Positions 15,589 to 22,797 of a DNA stretch of 32,943 nt are shown here, one piece after another. The notes under the pieces are model-generated. The model was not told the DNA's origin. It was given only the letters and a program-made list of their open reading frames with translations, and did not search any database. Made by a program: the position numbers and the translations under genes. Numbering within the stretch: the first letter of the stretch is position 1; the number at the start of each line of letters is the position of its first letter. Source of the stretch: a virus; IMG/VR virus record IMGVR_UViG_3300022540_000418, positions 1 to 32,943 of that record; one strand, written 5' to 3'.

Positions 15589-16806
15589 CTATACGTCGAA
15601 AGCGTAACCGTGGTATTCCAGCTTCCCCATTATGGCATACCGCCGCTCATCCATAAGGTGCGAAAAGGTGTGGGTCGTTTTCTCGGTCAGTTTGCCGTCC
15701 TTATCGGGTATGTATCGGTAGTTACGCTGTTCCTTAATCCCGTTCAGCGAATCCTTGGTCCAGTATTGTTTGTATTGCCTGACCTTTTGGTGCCCAAATT
15801 CCACGCTGCCAGGGCCCTTCGGCGCGGGCTTGATATTGAAGCCGTAACGCTTGATTTCTTCTATAGATTTGGGTTCGGCAGCGTCGGCCCAGATTTCAGC
15901 CTGGGCCTTTTCGACGCCAAGCTCTATCAGCCGTTGCGCTATCATATCGTTTGTCAGGCCCTTCTCGTAGATCAATTCCTGGGAATGTAGCTCGTCGTCT
16001 ATAATAACGTGTCGGGCGCAAGCCGTAACGTCGGTCGAAAAGCCAAAGTCCAGCCCGTAGAAAACGTCGCCCCGGGGCAATTCGCCTATCTGTTCAAAGT
16101 CAGGATAGACCAAGCCCTCGACCTTGCCTGTCCTACCCTCGATGTAGATATTGGCCCAGTTCGGGTCGCGCTCTCCTGCCTTGAGGATCGTGCGGATTTC
16201 CTCTGGAGTCACTACCTCTAATGCATCCCGGTATGTCGAGTGTATGTAGCCATTCTCCGGCTGCCCTATCCAATTCTCATGCGCCCAGAACTCAGCAACG
16301 GGATTCCAATCGCAGAAGGTGAATAGCCGAGTGCGTACATCGAGTCCCCGAGCTGCCTCCCACGACACGTTGTTAGCCTCATTGATAAATAGGATATCGC
16401 GCCGTGGCCCTCTTACCTTGTCTGCTTCATCCGCCCCGAAGAACTCTATCGCTCCCTTGCCGAAGGTATAAAGATGCTCAGTCTTGTTATACCGAAAGTT
16501 ATTATCCTGGGGCTCATTCAGTATAGTAAAGAAATCCCTTATTGCCCCCTTCTTCAGATGCGGCAGGGTTTCGCTCACTACCGATATCAGTAGCGGCACT
16601 TGGGTGTTCTGAGCAATCAATATGAGGATCTGCAGAATGGACCAGGTTTTGCTGGCATCAGTTCCACCCTCGTTTAGTGCCCTGCGAAATCCGCCTAGGT
16701 AGGCCTTGAGGTTATCACGATAAACCGATGTGAGAGACCAGCGTACCACCCTTGATGATTCGGAGGGTGAGCTGCTTTGTTTCGTCATCCTTGGCGGTGA
16801 TTTCAT
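15589..16806 (-). CDS. terL: Terminase large subunit
   Basis: Up to 405 aa, of the PBSX-like type. The ATPase has a Walker A-like GGTDASKT (residues about 47-54; related terminases carry SSKT) and Walker B DILFINEA (137-144). The nuclease half begins near YGLDFGFSTDVTACARHV, with an acidic pair in AEIWADAAEPKSIEEI. It cuts and pumps DNA into the prohead. The ORF overlaps the small-subunit gene by 92 bases; the true start may be later (GTG in frame near 16749, or ATG 16788), because no clean ribosome site stands before 16806. Confidence 0.92.
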   Translation of the reverse strand: MKSPPRMTKQSSSPSESSRVVRWSLTSVYRDNLKAYLGGFRRALNEGGTDASKTWSILQILILIAQNTQVPLLISVVSETLPHLKKGAIRDFFTILNEPQDNNFRYNKTEHLYTFGKGAIEFFGADEADKVRGPRRDILFINEANNVSWEAARGLDVRTRLFTFCDWNPVAEFWAHENWIGQPENGYIHSTYRDALEVVTPEEIRTILKAGERDPNWANIYIEGRTGKVEGLVYPDFEQIGELPRGDVFYGLDFGFSTDVTACARHVIIDDELHSQELIYEKGLTNDMIAQRLIELGVEKAQAEIWADAAEPKSIEEIKRYGFNIKPAPKGPGSVEFGHQKVRQYKQYWTKDSLNGIKEQRNYRYIPDKDGKLTEKTTHTFSHLMDERRYAIMGKLEYHGYAFDV

Positions 16807-17146
16807 ACTTTATCGGCTCTCCCCCTATGCCGCTGACTTCAGCCCTCTCAATATAACCCCGGTGCTTGGCCTGAGTCTTGAGGTAAAAGATGATGGCGGT
16901 ATTGTCGCCGCCTTTGATGTTCTGATATAGCTTGCTCTCGGCGAAGTCTATCATGTGCTCTCTAGCTTGAATCGAGGCTTGCTTGACCGACTCGAAGTCG
17001 TTCATATAGCGCATGATAGTGCCATAGCTTACTCCTGCGGCCGGAGCCGCCAATGTCAGCAAGCCCTGAAATTTATGGATAGCACCGATTATCCGCTCTG
17101 CCGTGCGCTCTCTTTTTTTAGTTATACCATTTGTGTTATTTGCCAT
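16715..17146 (-). CDS. terS: Terminase small subunit
   Basis: 143 aa. The N-terminal half is basic and has a helix-turn-helix-like stretch (LLTLAAPAAGVSYGTIMRYM) for binding packaging DNA. The middle is helical (QAREHMIDFAESKLYQNIKG) for oligomer formation, followed by FYLKTQAKHRGYIER, typical of small terminases. It precedes the large subunit, the usual order. The start follows GGCGGAGAAGCTAA. Confidence 0.85.
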   Translation of the reverse strand: MANNTNGITKKRERTAERIIGAIHKFQGLLTLAAPAAGVSYGTIMRYMNDFESVKQASIQAREHMIDFAESKLYQNIKGGDNTAIIFYLKTQAKHRGYIERAEVSGIGGEPIKYEITAKDDETKQLTLRIIKGGTLVSHIGLS

Positions 17147-17235
17147 TTAGCTTCTCCGCCTTTTGCCCTGTGAAGTTTTGCCATCTCTGAATGATGACAT
17201 CATTTTTATAGAGCTTTAATTCTTGGACGCAGACA

Positions 17236-17328
17236 TTACCCCCCTTTTCTATTCAGCGCATTGCGATGTTCCCGATTCTCTTTCCGTTTCTGCTTAGCGT
17301 GCTGTCTTCGCTTTACCTTACTGCTCAC
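17236..17328 (-). CDS. Tiny basic peptide (30 aa)
   Basis: A GTG at 17328 behind GCGGGGGACGA opens a 30-residue frame, SSKVKRRQHAKQKRKENR then EHRNALNRKGG. About half of the residues are Lys or Arg, so it could bind nucleic acid. It overlaps the end of the upstream membrane-protein gene. It is short and I do not know a family, so it may be spurious. Confidence 0.35.
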   Translation of the reverse strand: MSSKVKRRQHAKQKRKENREHRNALNRKGG

Positions 17329-17569
17329 TCGTCCCCCGCTTACCACGTAGCAGTTTCACGATTCCGACACCGAATATCACCAGACAGACAAAGCCGATAA
17401 CACGCCCGAATACGTAATAATGGTGCTCATGCAGCAACGCCTTCAACAATTCGCCTTCAAGGCCATGCCGCGCCCTCCAAAAACAGAATACCTCGCCAAA
17501 CCCTTCCACAAAGGCGTGCCATTCCTGGTAAGTGTTCATAAATTCACGGATATTCGCCCATTTGAACAT
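17318..17569 (-). CDS. Small single-pass membrane protein
   Basis: 83 aa. Residues 1-50 are soluble and aromatic (TYQEWHAFVEGFGEVFCFW). Residues about 55-73 form one transmembrane helix (VIGFVCLVIFGVGIVKLL), and the end is basic (RGKRGTSEQ), which would stay in the cytoplasm. It follows the putative lysin gene by three bases. It could be a spanin-like or antiholin-like part of a lysis cassette, but no motif proves that. Confidence 0.6.
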   Translation of the reverse strand: MFKWANIREFMNTYQEWHAFVEGFGEVFCFWRARHGLEGELLKALLHEHHYYVFGRVIGFVCLVIFGVGIVKLLRGKRGTSEQ

Positions 17570-17572
17570 CGC

Positions 17573-18052
17573 TCACCCGCATAGCAGGTCGAGCCGCCAA
17601 TAATCGTGCGGCAGCCCGACCTTGTCATTCTGTGGCTCTATCGTCTTCACTTCCCCATCCTTGTAATACGTTCCCAGCGCGTGCCCCGCCCGCCCGACCT
17701 CCAGCGCCCACGATACCCATAGGATAAATATGGGCATAGCCGCAAAGTCGCGGTCCTGATGTAGCGCCCCGTGCAAGCGAAATTCGAAGTCATCACAATC
17801 AAAGTCGGGGTGCTGATAACGTTCCAGGTTCGTCTCGTCGCGTTCCAGAAATGCAAATAGGCGCTGTTCATCCTGGTCGGTCATAGCCCGATAAGTCGCG
17901 TCGGCGAAGCGGAATATGCCGCCGACGGACAGCAACGTCGCAATATCTGATAGGACCACGCGCCAGGGCGGAATGTGAAAAGCCTTGATGTAAGCCCGCT
18001 TGATTTCCTGATAGGTGAGATCGCCCCTGTTTCGCCGTCTGAATTGTATCAT
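17573..18052 (-). CDS. Papain-like / transglutaminase-like protein, possible lysin
   Basis: 159 aa. The pattern DFDCDDFEFRLHGAL (C86), AGHALGTYYKDGEVK (H124) and TIEPQND (E139, Q141) matches a Cys-His-Glu/Gln arrangement seen in phage proteins with a papain-like fold, related to the C-terminal domain of the MOA lectin. It might cleave peptides or cell-wall crosslinks, or bind a surface. No signal peptide. The start ATG 18052 overlaps the upstream membrane-protein stop as ATGA; a longer in-frame ORF to 18214 lies over that gene and is unlikely. The lysin role is inferred from the two membrane proteins on either side. Confidence 0.6.
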   Translation of the reverse strand: MIQFRRRNRGDLTYQEIKRAYIKAFHIPPWRVVLSDIATLLSVGGIFRFADATYRAMTDQDEQRLFAFLERDETNLERYQHPDFDCDDFEFRLHGALHQDRDFAAMPIFILWVSWALEVGRAGHALGTYYKDGEVKTIEPQNDKVGLPHDYWRLDLLCG

Positions 18053-18330
18053 TTTGCCACCTTGTTGATTATGTCCTGGGCCGCCCAGCCGTGGAGGAAA
18101 GCCGCCGAGAAGGCATAACCGCTGGGTATTTGAAAACTCGGCAATATCAGCATGGTCGCTATGATGGAAACGAATACAGCGAAGATGAGTGTCCACACAT
18201 ACCGCCCTTCCCATCGCACCTGTTCGCCGACTTTCACCGCGGCGGCTTTCTTCCTGAAGAACGGCAACATAGCGCGGGAAAAACAGCCGAGAAATATGCC
18301 GATTGCCGCTATCACTTCGATTTCTGTCAT
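18049..18330 (-). CDS. Two-helix membrane protein, holin-like
   Basis: 93 aa. Transmembrane helix 1 is about residues 3-25 (EVIAAIGIFLGCFSRAMLPF). A basic loop (RKKAAAVKVGEQVRWEGR) follows, and helix 2 is about residues 45-65 (YVWTLIFAVFVSIIATMLIL). The end is amphipathic (AFLHGWAAQDIINKVAK). Proteins like this often stand just upstream of phage terminase genes. It could be a holin or another membrane factor. It is the first gene after the terminator block, with TTAAGGGGGGAAC before its ATG. Confidence 0.72.
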   Translation of the reverse strand: MTEIEVIAAIGIFLGCFSRAMLPFFRKKAAAVKVGEQVRWEGRYVWTLIFAVFVSIIATMLILPSFQIPSGYAFSAAFLHGWAAQDIINKVAK

Positions 18331-18344
18331 GTTCCCCCCTTAAT

Positions 18345-18369
18345 AGAAAAAGGCGCTGATTAGGCGCCT
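18345..18369 (-). terminator. Intrinsic terminator ending the early operon
   Basis: Read on the minus strand, AGGCGC-CTAATCA-GCGCCT is a 6-bp stem with a 7-base loop, followed by TTTTTCTATT. It lies between the last early gene (ending 18471) and the first late gene (starting 18330). The stem is short, so read-through is likely. Confidence 0.7.
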
Positions 18370-18394
18370 CCTCCTAAAGCTGTGAATCCAGCCC

Positions 18395-18434
18395 TTGGCA
18401 AAGCCAAAAAAGGATTTAGGGCGTAGCCCGCCCA
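18395..18434 (-). other. Two further hairpins in the operon boundary
   Basis: Minus strand: GGGCG-GGCTA-CGCCC (18433-18419), then TAAATCC and six T, then TTGGC-TTT-GCCAA (18407-18395). The first is terminator-like, but its T-run starts seven bases after the stem. With the terminator at 18345-18369 they make a block of three hairpins between operons. Confidence 0.5.
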
Positions 18435-18445
18435 TTCAGAATATA

Positions 18446-18474
18446 AGGTTATCAGCCATAATTGAGCTTGTCAA
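18446..18474 (-). promoter_or_regulatory. Candidate late promoter
   Basis: A perfect TTGACA (18474-18469) overlaps the stop codon of the gene ending at 18471. At 17-base spacing the -10 box is only TAACCT. A better TATATT lies at 18445-18440, but the spacing would be 23. The -35 shares ACTTGACA with the strong early promoter. Transcripts from here would have to cross the hairpin block, so an antiterminator may be needed. Confidence 0.35.
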
Positions 18475-18926
18475 GTGGTCGAAAGAACGACCTTTATATC
18501 GCTTTTCCGTCGATATTCCCTGTCCTTCCGCCATACCCCGAATCCCCGCGTTTTGCGGCTCGGGCCCGCGACATAATACAGCGCGCTTTTGGCGTCGTCG
18601 CTCAGGTATAGCATCTTCTCCCGCTTGTAGGATTCCTCGACGAGTAAGCGCCCGCGCCAGCCCGTGCCAGCCAGGCGGGCGTCTATTTCAGCGATCACTA
18701 CGGCCGCCTTCACGAAGGCCGCTTCGCTTCTGACTACGCGGTGATGGGCCTCGGGATCCGCGGTCGCATCGGCGGTCGGCCATTCCCCCGCGTGGAAATA
18801 GAATTCGTATTTCAATATCCAAAAGATCTGCTGCGGGCACCAGCGGATCTCATGGTAGCCATACCAGTCGTGCCCTGGACACCCCCGCCAGTCCTGGCAT
18901 TCCCCACACTCGCTGATGTTAGCCAT
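18471..18926 (-). CDS. Cys-containing protein, unknown function
   Basis: 151 aa. The N-terminus is Cys-rich (CGECQDWRGCPGHDWYGYHE, then IRWCPQQIFWILKY) and could bind zinc. The middle is helical with HHRVVRSEAAFVKAAVVIAE, and the end is basic (RKTRGFGVWRKDREYRRKSD). It could bind DNA or regulate late genes, since it is the last gene before the operon boundary; that is only inference. It overlaps the upstream gene by 8 bases. Confidence 0.65.
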   Translation of the reverse strand: MANISECGECQDWRGCPGHDWYGYHEIRWCPQQIFWILKYEFYFHAGEWPTADATADPEAHHRVVRSEAAFVKAAVVIAEIDARLAGTGWRGRLLVEESYKREKMLYLSDDAKSALYYVAGPSRKTRGFGVWRKDREYRRKSDIKVVLSTT

Positions 18927-19161
18927 CGCTAGCTCTTTTCCTTTTTTGCCAGGCTTCTAGGAACATATTGATTTTGGGCCAGTGCCAATCACGGAGCCGC
19001 ACGGCGTGTTGGATCGACAAACCGAAGAACCGCACGAAGGCGTATTTATCGCGCCGTTCCTCGGCCGATTGACACAGGTTCACGAATTTGCTTAAGGGAT
19101 TGCCCGACGGGCTCAGCATACGACAGCGCTCGTAGGTTTTCCCGTTCGGTCCTTTAGCCAT
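18919..19161 (-). CDS. Small basic protein, unknown function
   Basis: 80 aa, very basic (MAKGPNGKTYERCRMLSPSG, ERRDKYAFVRFFGLSIQHAV, KINMFLEAWQKRKRASDG). No domain I recognise. It overlaps the NinG-like gene by 8 bases at its start and the Cys-containing gene by 8 at its end, so it is an integral part of the operon. It may bind nucleic acid. Confidence 0.62.
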   Translation of the reverse strand: MAKGPNGKTYERCRMLSPSGNPLSKFVNLCQSAEERRDKYAFVRFFGLSIQHAVRLRDWHWPKINMFLEAWQKRKRASDG

Positions 19162-19582
19162 TCTCTAGCTTCTCCAGTTTCCATTTGTATAACTCTTTCA
19201 GGTCGATGTAGTCCTGGCGCTTGTATTGCCGCACTTCCTGATCCAGGCGCTCTAGTTCCTCGTCGGCACCCTCGCCGTAAAGCCGTATGATCTGGCGCCG
19301 ATATTCCAGCGTATTGCCTTTGAGGTTTATATTACAGTTATAACATTGGGCGTGGGTCCCCTTTTCGGAAAATAGCATGGCGTTATGGCGGCCTGGTATG
19401 AAATGGCCCGCCTGTAATACCTTCATGTGGTAGCGCTTACCGCAAGTGATACAGAGCGCCCATTGGCGCGTGCCCGTGGTTCTGATACAGTCGGCGGTCC
19501 TGACGTAAAGGCTGAACGCGTCCCAGGCGTCACCTTTGAGCTTGCCTAGGGGCCGCGCCTTAGCCTTTTTGAGCGCTTTCAT
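19154..19582 (-). CDS. ninG: NinG/Rap-like Holliday-junction nuclease
   Basis: 142 aa. A zinc site CITCGKRYHM (C43/C46), then LQAGHFIPGRHNAMLF (H59) and AQCYNCNINLKGN (C79/C82) match lambda NinG. Rap/NinG cuts branched DNA in phage recombination. Length is shorter than lambda NinG (about 200 aa), missing an N-terminal extension. The start overlaps the upstream stop as ATGA. It fits with the nuclease and annealing genes further up the operon. Confidence 0.87.
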   Translation of the reverse strand: MKALKKAKARPLGKLKGDAWDAFSLYVRTADCIRTTGTRQWALCITCGKRYHMKVLQAGHFIPGRHNAMLFSEKGTHAQCYNCNINLKGNTLEYRRQIIRLYGEGADEELERLDQEVRQYKRQDYIDLKELYKWKLEKLENG

Positions 19583-19779
19583 TCGTCGCCCCCTTCTGTT
19601 TCGCTAGGCAACTTGTCTAAGGCTTCATAGCTAAGTATGAAAGGCTTTTGCCTTGTTCGGTCTATTGCTTCCAATGCCTCGATGCCTAGCTGCTGAGCCT
19701 GGTTGATTCCCGCAAAGGAAGGATTCCCTTTCCGTCTAACATCATCCGCTAGCAGTTTGATTGCTTCCTGTAGTCTCAT
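19579..19779 (-). CDS. Small-family protein, copy A (LGIEAL family)
   Basis: 66 aa. It starts MRLQEAIKLLADDVRRKG and contains QQLGIEALEAIDRTRQKP and KLPSETEGG. It shares the layout (L.EAI..L, a middle, LGIEAL, then LP.E) with two other genes, at 20236..20415 and 25994..26185. Helical, soluble, function unknown. ATG 19779 overlaps the upstream stop as ATGA and has AAAGGATTGGGAAT before it; a longer frame to 19944 only overlaps its neighbour. Confidence 0.75.
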   Translation of the reverse strand: MRLQEAIKLLADDVRRKGNPSFAGINQAQQLGIEALEAIDRTRQKPFILSYEALDKLPSETEGGDE

Positions 19780-20201
19780 ATTCCCAATCCTTTCTGCAAC
19801 GCGGCTCGCGTCTCGTTGAAGTATTGCAGCTTGACATGGTATTGGTAGCCCGCGGAATACGGCGGGTTCAGTATGCCTAATTCGGGTATCATCGCGAAGG
19901 GGATTTCGAGTATTTGGTTCGTATCGGTGAATTCTAGCCGCCACCAGGAAACGGGCTCGTGCAGCAACCTTTGATAGACGTCATACTCGATCCCCTTCGA
20001 ATTTAGCGACCTGAATAGGTGCCTTTTCGTCGTGCGCTGGACGAAATAGCCGTCTCGTATTGCGCCGATAGCCTGGCCCTCTACGAATACCCAGTTCTCG
20101 CGGTCCTTAGCGGCCACGATTACCTCTAAGGGCTCGCGATCGTCGGCGGGGTTTTCGCCCTCAATATGGGCGTCTAGCTCTTTTTTGTCGATTTGATTCA
20201 T
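19776..20201 (-). CDS. Protein of unknown function (141 aa)
   Basis: It begins MNQIDKKELDAHIEGENPAD, has a beta-rich middle (NWVFVEGQAIGAIRDGYFVQ) and ends YHVKLQYFNETRAALQKG. Soluble, no catalytic motif I know. The start follows AAGGAGGGATAAG, 16 bases downstream of a repeated hairpin element. It is coupled to the small-family gene downstream. Confidence 0.68.
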   Translation of the reverse strand: MNQIDKKELDAHIEGENPADDREPLEVIVAAKDRENWVFVEGQAIGAIRDGYFVQRTTKRHLFRSLNSKGIEYDVYQRLLHEPVSWWRLEFTDTNQILEIPFAMIPELGILNPPYSAGYQYHVKLQYFNETRAALQKGLGI

Positions 20202-20215
20202 CTTATCCCTCCTTT

Positions 20216-20233
20216 CATTCTCAAAGGAATGTC
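20216..20233 (-). repeat. Repeated hairpin element, copy 1
   Basis: CATTCTCAAAGGAATGTC, read on the plus strand, is identical to 24321-24338. CATTC and GAATG pair into a 5-bp hairpin. In both copies a CCTCCTTTC stretch (the ribosome site of the downstream minus-strand gene) is next to it, so the element sits just upstream of that site. Confidence 0.75.
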
Positions 20234-20235
20234 AG

Positions 20236-20415
20236 CTACTCCTTAGTCTCGCCTGGTAACAGCGGTGGCTTCTCAGCCCTCGAGAATACACGCACAGCCT
20301 TGACGTGCCTTAGAGCCTCGATGCCTAGCTGAATCTCCCTATCTATTGTTCTAATTCTTGCAGTAGGATGTTGTTGCCCTGCTTTTAATCCTTTTATAGC
20401 TTTCTCAAGTGTCAT
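20236..20415 (-). CDS. Small-family protein, copy B (LGIEAL family)
   Basis: 59 aa. MTLEKAIKGLKAGQQHPTAR, then REIQLGIEALRHVKAVRVFS and KPPLLPGETKE, the same layout as copies A and C. The ATG at 20415 follows GGAAAGGAGGAAT. A longer reading frame to 20589 overlaps the DnaD-like gene and lacks such a site. Function unknown. Confidence 0.75.
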   Translation of the reverse strand: MTLEKAIKGLKAGQQHPTARIRTIDREIQLGIEALRHVKAVRVFSRAEKPPLLPGETKE

Positions 20416-20468
20416 ATTCCTCCTTTCCGCGCCTCTGCTTAGTTTCGCTCCCGTGACCAAAGCTGGCA

Positions 20469-21206
20469 CTATCTTCGGACACTCTTGCCGTACTTGCCGT
20501 GGATAAACTTGTCCGGGTCCGCCCGGGCCTTCGTCCCACTCCTCCCGTATCGCTTCCAGTTCTTCAATATGCCCGCGATGTAGGACCATGACGGTTTATC
20601 TTGCTTGACCGCTTCCTTGATGGCATCGACGACCCAGGGGGCAGAGAACATCTTGACGGCTAGATCGATCTCGGTCTCCATAGCCTCAGTAGGTTCTCCG
20701 ATGTTGTTGCGGTAGACCTCTGAGGGGTCTAAATCGGTACTTTTATTGACCTCATTTGATAAACAACTACTACCTTCTTCTTCTACTTCTTCTTCTACTT
20801 CTTCTTTAACTTGTTCTTTATCTTCTGAGGGACATGATCCAGAGTTAGTCCTGATTAGATCCTGCGGAACAGGGGGGATTTGCGATGCAGATTCCCTAGA
20901 TTTATGCAAACCTATTTGATGTTTCTCGAAACTTTGCATCGCCAAAAACTCATTTCCATCAACAAAGTAGCGCAGAATTAAGTTATAATGTTCCAACTCT
21001 TTCAGATATTTCTCGATTTTCCGCGCCGGCATGGAGCGCCGGGGAAAGACTATCGACTTGACTGTTAGCGCATCGCCATACATTCTGCCCTCGCAGTCTA
21101 GGTGAGGGATCAGCCAGGTGAACAGAAGGCGCGCCGTATCATCCGAGAGCGCGTTCACCTTCTCGTCCAGGCTTATGACCTTGCTTAGCATCCGTCCTCT
21201 AGCCAT
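20469..21206 (-). CDS. DnaD-like replication protein
   Basis: 245 aa from ATG 21206. The N-terminal ~100 residues are a winged-helix initiator-type domain (RMLSKVISLDEKVNALSDDT, FTWLIPHLDCEGRM, FPRRSMPARKIEKYLKELEH). A Glu-rich linker (EEVEEEVEEEG) follows. The C-terminal domain, with WVVDAIKEAVKQDKPSWSYI then AGILKNWKRYG, has the DnaD/DnaB-2 signature. It probably loads the host helicase at the phage origin. I prefer the start at 21206: AAGGGGG is upstream, and a small membrane-protein gene ends at 21220. Confidence 0.8.
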   Translation of the reverse strand: MARGRMLSKVISLDEKVNALSDDTARLLFTWLIPHLDCEGRMYGDALTVKSIVFPRRSMPARKIEKYLKELEHYNLILRYFVDGNEFLAMQSFEKHQIGLHKSRESASQIPPVPQDLIRTNSGSCPSEDKEQVKEEVEEEVEEEGSSCLSNEVNKSTDLDPSEVYRNNIGEPTEAMETEIDLAVKMFSAPWVVDAIKEAVKQDKPSWSYIAGILKNWKRYGRSGTKARADPDKFIHGKYGKSVRR

Positions 21207-21219
21207 TTTACGAACCCCC

Positions 21220-21387
21220 TTAGCCCATGCTACTACTTCCAGAATTAGGGTCAAAGTGCATAGCCAGTAGCAAACACCCTATGCCCCCAAACAGACAGAG
21301 AAGTATTGCCCACGCTCGACAACTAAACGCAGCCGGTAGCAATCCGCTAAAGAATACAACTGACACGAAGTAGAGAAAACTAGCCAT
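21220..21387 (-). CDS. Small two-helix membrane protein (55 aa)
   Basis: A short frame between the radical SAM and DnaD-like genes: MASFLYFVSVVFFSGLLPAA forms one transmembrane helix, and WAILLCLFGGIGCLLLAM a second. The end is polar (HFDPNSGSSSMG). Start ATG 21387 follows AGAGGTGAGA and overlaps the radical SAM stop by 8 bases (ATGGCTAG). Function unknown; possibly a membrane anchor. Confidence 0.68.
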   Translation of the reverse strand: MASFLYFVSVVFFSGLLPAAFSCRAWAILLCLFGGIGCLLLAMHFDPNSGSSSMG

Positions 21388-22192
21388 TCTCACCTCTCAT
21401 AACTGCCTTCATCCGTGCAGGTCTTGTCCAGATCTTGCTCAGCTTGCGCCACTCTTTCGAGTAGTGAATGTATCTGTCCGGTGGCTGATACAGCATGGCA
21501 AACGGCTCGAAGCCCAAATGCCAGACATCGCGCAGCCTTTCCTCAGCCTCACTTATGGACTCGTTCCTGAAACAGAGCAGCACAAAGCAGCGTAGTTGGT
21601 CCCTGCGGAAGCCGTCCAAGTAATGCCTTGCGAGTCTTAATGGCGTAAGCGCCTCTTTGGTATCGCACGCTAAGAACATGCGCTTGACCCTCAGCGACCT
21701 CAGATCATCGGCTATGCTAGTCGTGATGAGCCTTGCATCCAGCCCACCACTCAGTATGATCTGATGCTGTGAGCGCAGCATGTCAAAGACCTGGGCAATA
21801 TGCGCCCTGCTGCACTGAAGTAGGTTGTTGTCTATGATGTTATTGCCGGGATGAATCTCGACCTCCCTCAGCTTACCTTCGCGCTCAGGGACTAAGCACC
21901 AGGGACATTGATTGTTGCATCCCCGGCTGGTGATCGTGACTCCCTGTTTGACATACATGCCAGGAGTGAACTCGTCAGCCTGGCTTCCAAAGGCAGCACC
22001 ACCTAGCTGCACAAGGTAGTAGTGCTGCGCCCATGCCTCAGCTAAGCGCCTCGCCTCGGTTATGTCCCAGGTAAAGCTACAAGAGACATGCACCTTGCGC
22101 GCCAGTGGACGAAACATAGGGGGATCACCCACAAACGCATAGTCGTCCGTTGGAGTCATGTTCGTCCTTCTAGGAAAGACTCTTATCATCAC
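21380..22192 (-). CDS. Radical SAM protein (early region)
   Basis: 270 aa. TSRGCNNQCPWCLVPEREGK has the C92-x3-C96-x2-C99 motif; LSGGLDARLITTSIADDL and LFLACDTKEALTPL-like segments are further SAM-barrel features. The N-terminus MIRVFPRRTNMTPTDDYAFV is the typical opening of a phage-carried family. The substrate is unknown; relatives have been compared with tRNA-modifying enzymes. Start 22192 overlaps the upstream gene by 23 bases; AGAAGGATT lies before it. No SPASM domain. Confidence 0.82.
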   Translation of the reverse strand: MMIRVFPRRTNMTPTDDYAFVGDPPMFRPLARKVHVSCSFTWDITEARRLAEAWAQHYYLVQLGGAAFGSQADEFTPGMYVKQGVTITSRGCNNQCPWCLVPEREGKLREVEIHPGNNIIDNNLLQCSRAHIAQVFDMLRSQHQIILSGGLDARLITTSIADDLRSLRVKRMFLACDTKEALTPLRLARHYLDGFRRDQLRCFVLLCFRNESISEAEERLRDVWHLGFEPFAMLYQPPDRYIHYSKEWRKLSKIWTRPARMKAVMRGENG

Positions 22193-22391
22193 GTCTAATC
22201 CTTCTCCATAGCGCCCTGAGAGCGTGCAGAAAGCCCGAAAGCACCCCGGTCTGTGTCTTTCCCCTCATCGGTGGCTGGACTGCGGTTTCTGCTATGCCCA
22301 TCTTCGACCTCATGCGGTGCTGAGACTTCCGGTTGAGATCACCAGGCTTGCGCCCGGATCTCTCCATCATGCGCCTCTGCACCCTAGACAT
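22170..22391 (-). CDS. Small basic protein, unknown function (73 aa)
   Basis: It starts MSRVQRRMMERSGRKPGDLN and ends FLHALRALWRRIRRDDKSL. About a quarter of the residues are Arg or Lys, with a C-terminal amphipathic helix. ATG 22391 follows GGTGGAGA and overlaps the stop of the upstream gene. It could bind nucleic acid. No family recognised. Confidence 0.62.
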   Translation of the reverse strand: MSRVQRRMMERSGRKPGDLNRKSQHRMRSKMGIAETAVQPPMRGKTQTGVLSGFLHALRALWRRIRRDDKSLS

Positions 22392-22797
22392 TCTCCACCA
22401 TCCTTTTGCGTGAACGCGCAGCAGGGTCCATTCCCAAGTCCGAGGGGAAAGATACAGGAGAGCGCTCCACAACCTGACCAGCGCGCCCTAAAGCCTGATT
22501 GATGCGCTTCTGACTGCGACACTTGCTCGCTTCCCTGCACTCTATTCCCAGCAGCCGGGCCGTGCGGTAGTTCTCTTTGGCTCGCGCTCGTATAGCCGGG
22601 TAGCTTGGTAGCTCGGTTGCCTTTCGATGCTGAATCTCCGGCTCCGGCTCAGGGTCTTTGCTGCGCACCCCTTGTCGCTGCCGGAAGAGCCGGCACTTGT
22701 CGTTGTCACACAGGTAGATGTAGTAGCATCGGTTAAAGTCGCTCTCCATCAGTGGCTTCTCGCACCAGGAGCATAGGCTAGTCGGTGTCAAACTCAC
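22384..22797 (-). CDS. Zinc-finger-like protein, unknown function
   Basis: 137 aa from a GTG at 22797 that overlaps the upstream stop as GTGA, with CAGGAGTGGCAA as ribosome site. It reads VSLTPTSLCSWCEKPLMESD, then YYIYLCDNDKCRLFRQRQG: two Cys pairs (CSWC, CDNDKC) that can hold zinc. The rest is helical and basic (RARAKENYRTARLLGIECRE). A longer frame to 22872 is less likely. Confidence 0.68.
   Translation of the reverse strand: MSLTPTSLCSWCEKPLMESDFNRCYYIYLCDNDKCRLFRQRQGVRSKDPEPEPEIQHRKATELPSYPAIRARAKENYRTARLLGIECREASKCRSQKRINQALGRAGQVVERSPVSFPSDLGMDPAARSRKRMVENV

Noticed and set aside
20770-20822. CTTCTT-rich low-complexity tract as a microsatellite or regulatory repeat
   Set aside because: It encodes the Glu-rich linker of the DnaD-like protein and stays in frame.
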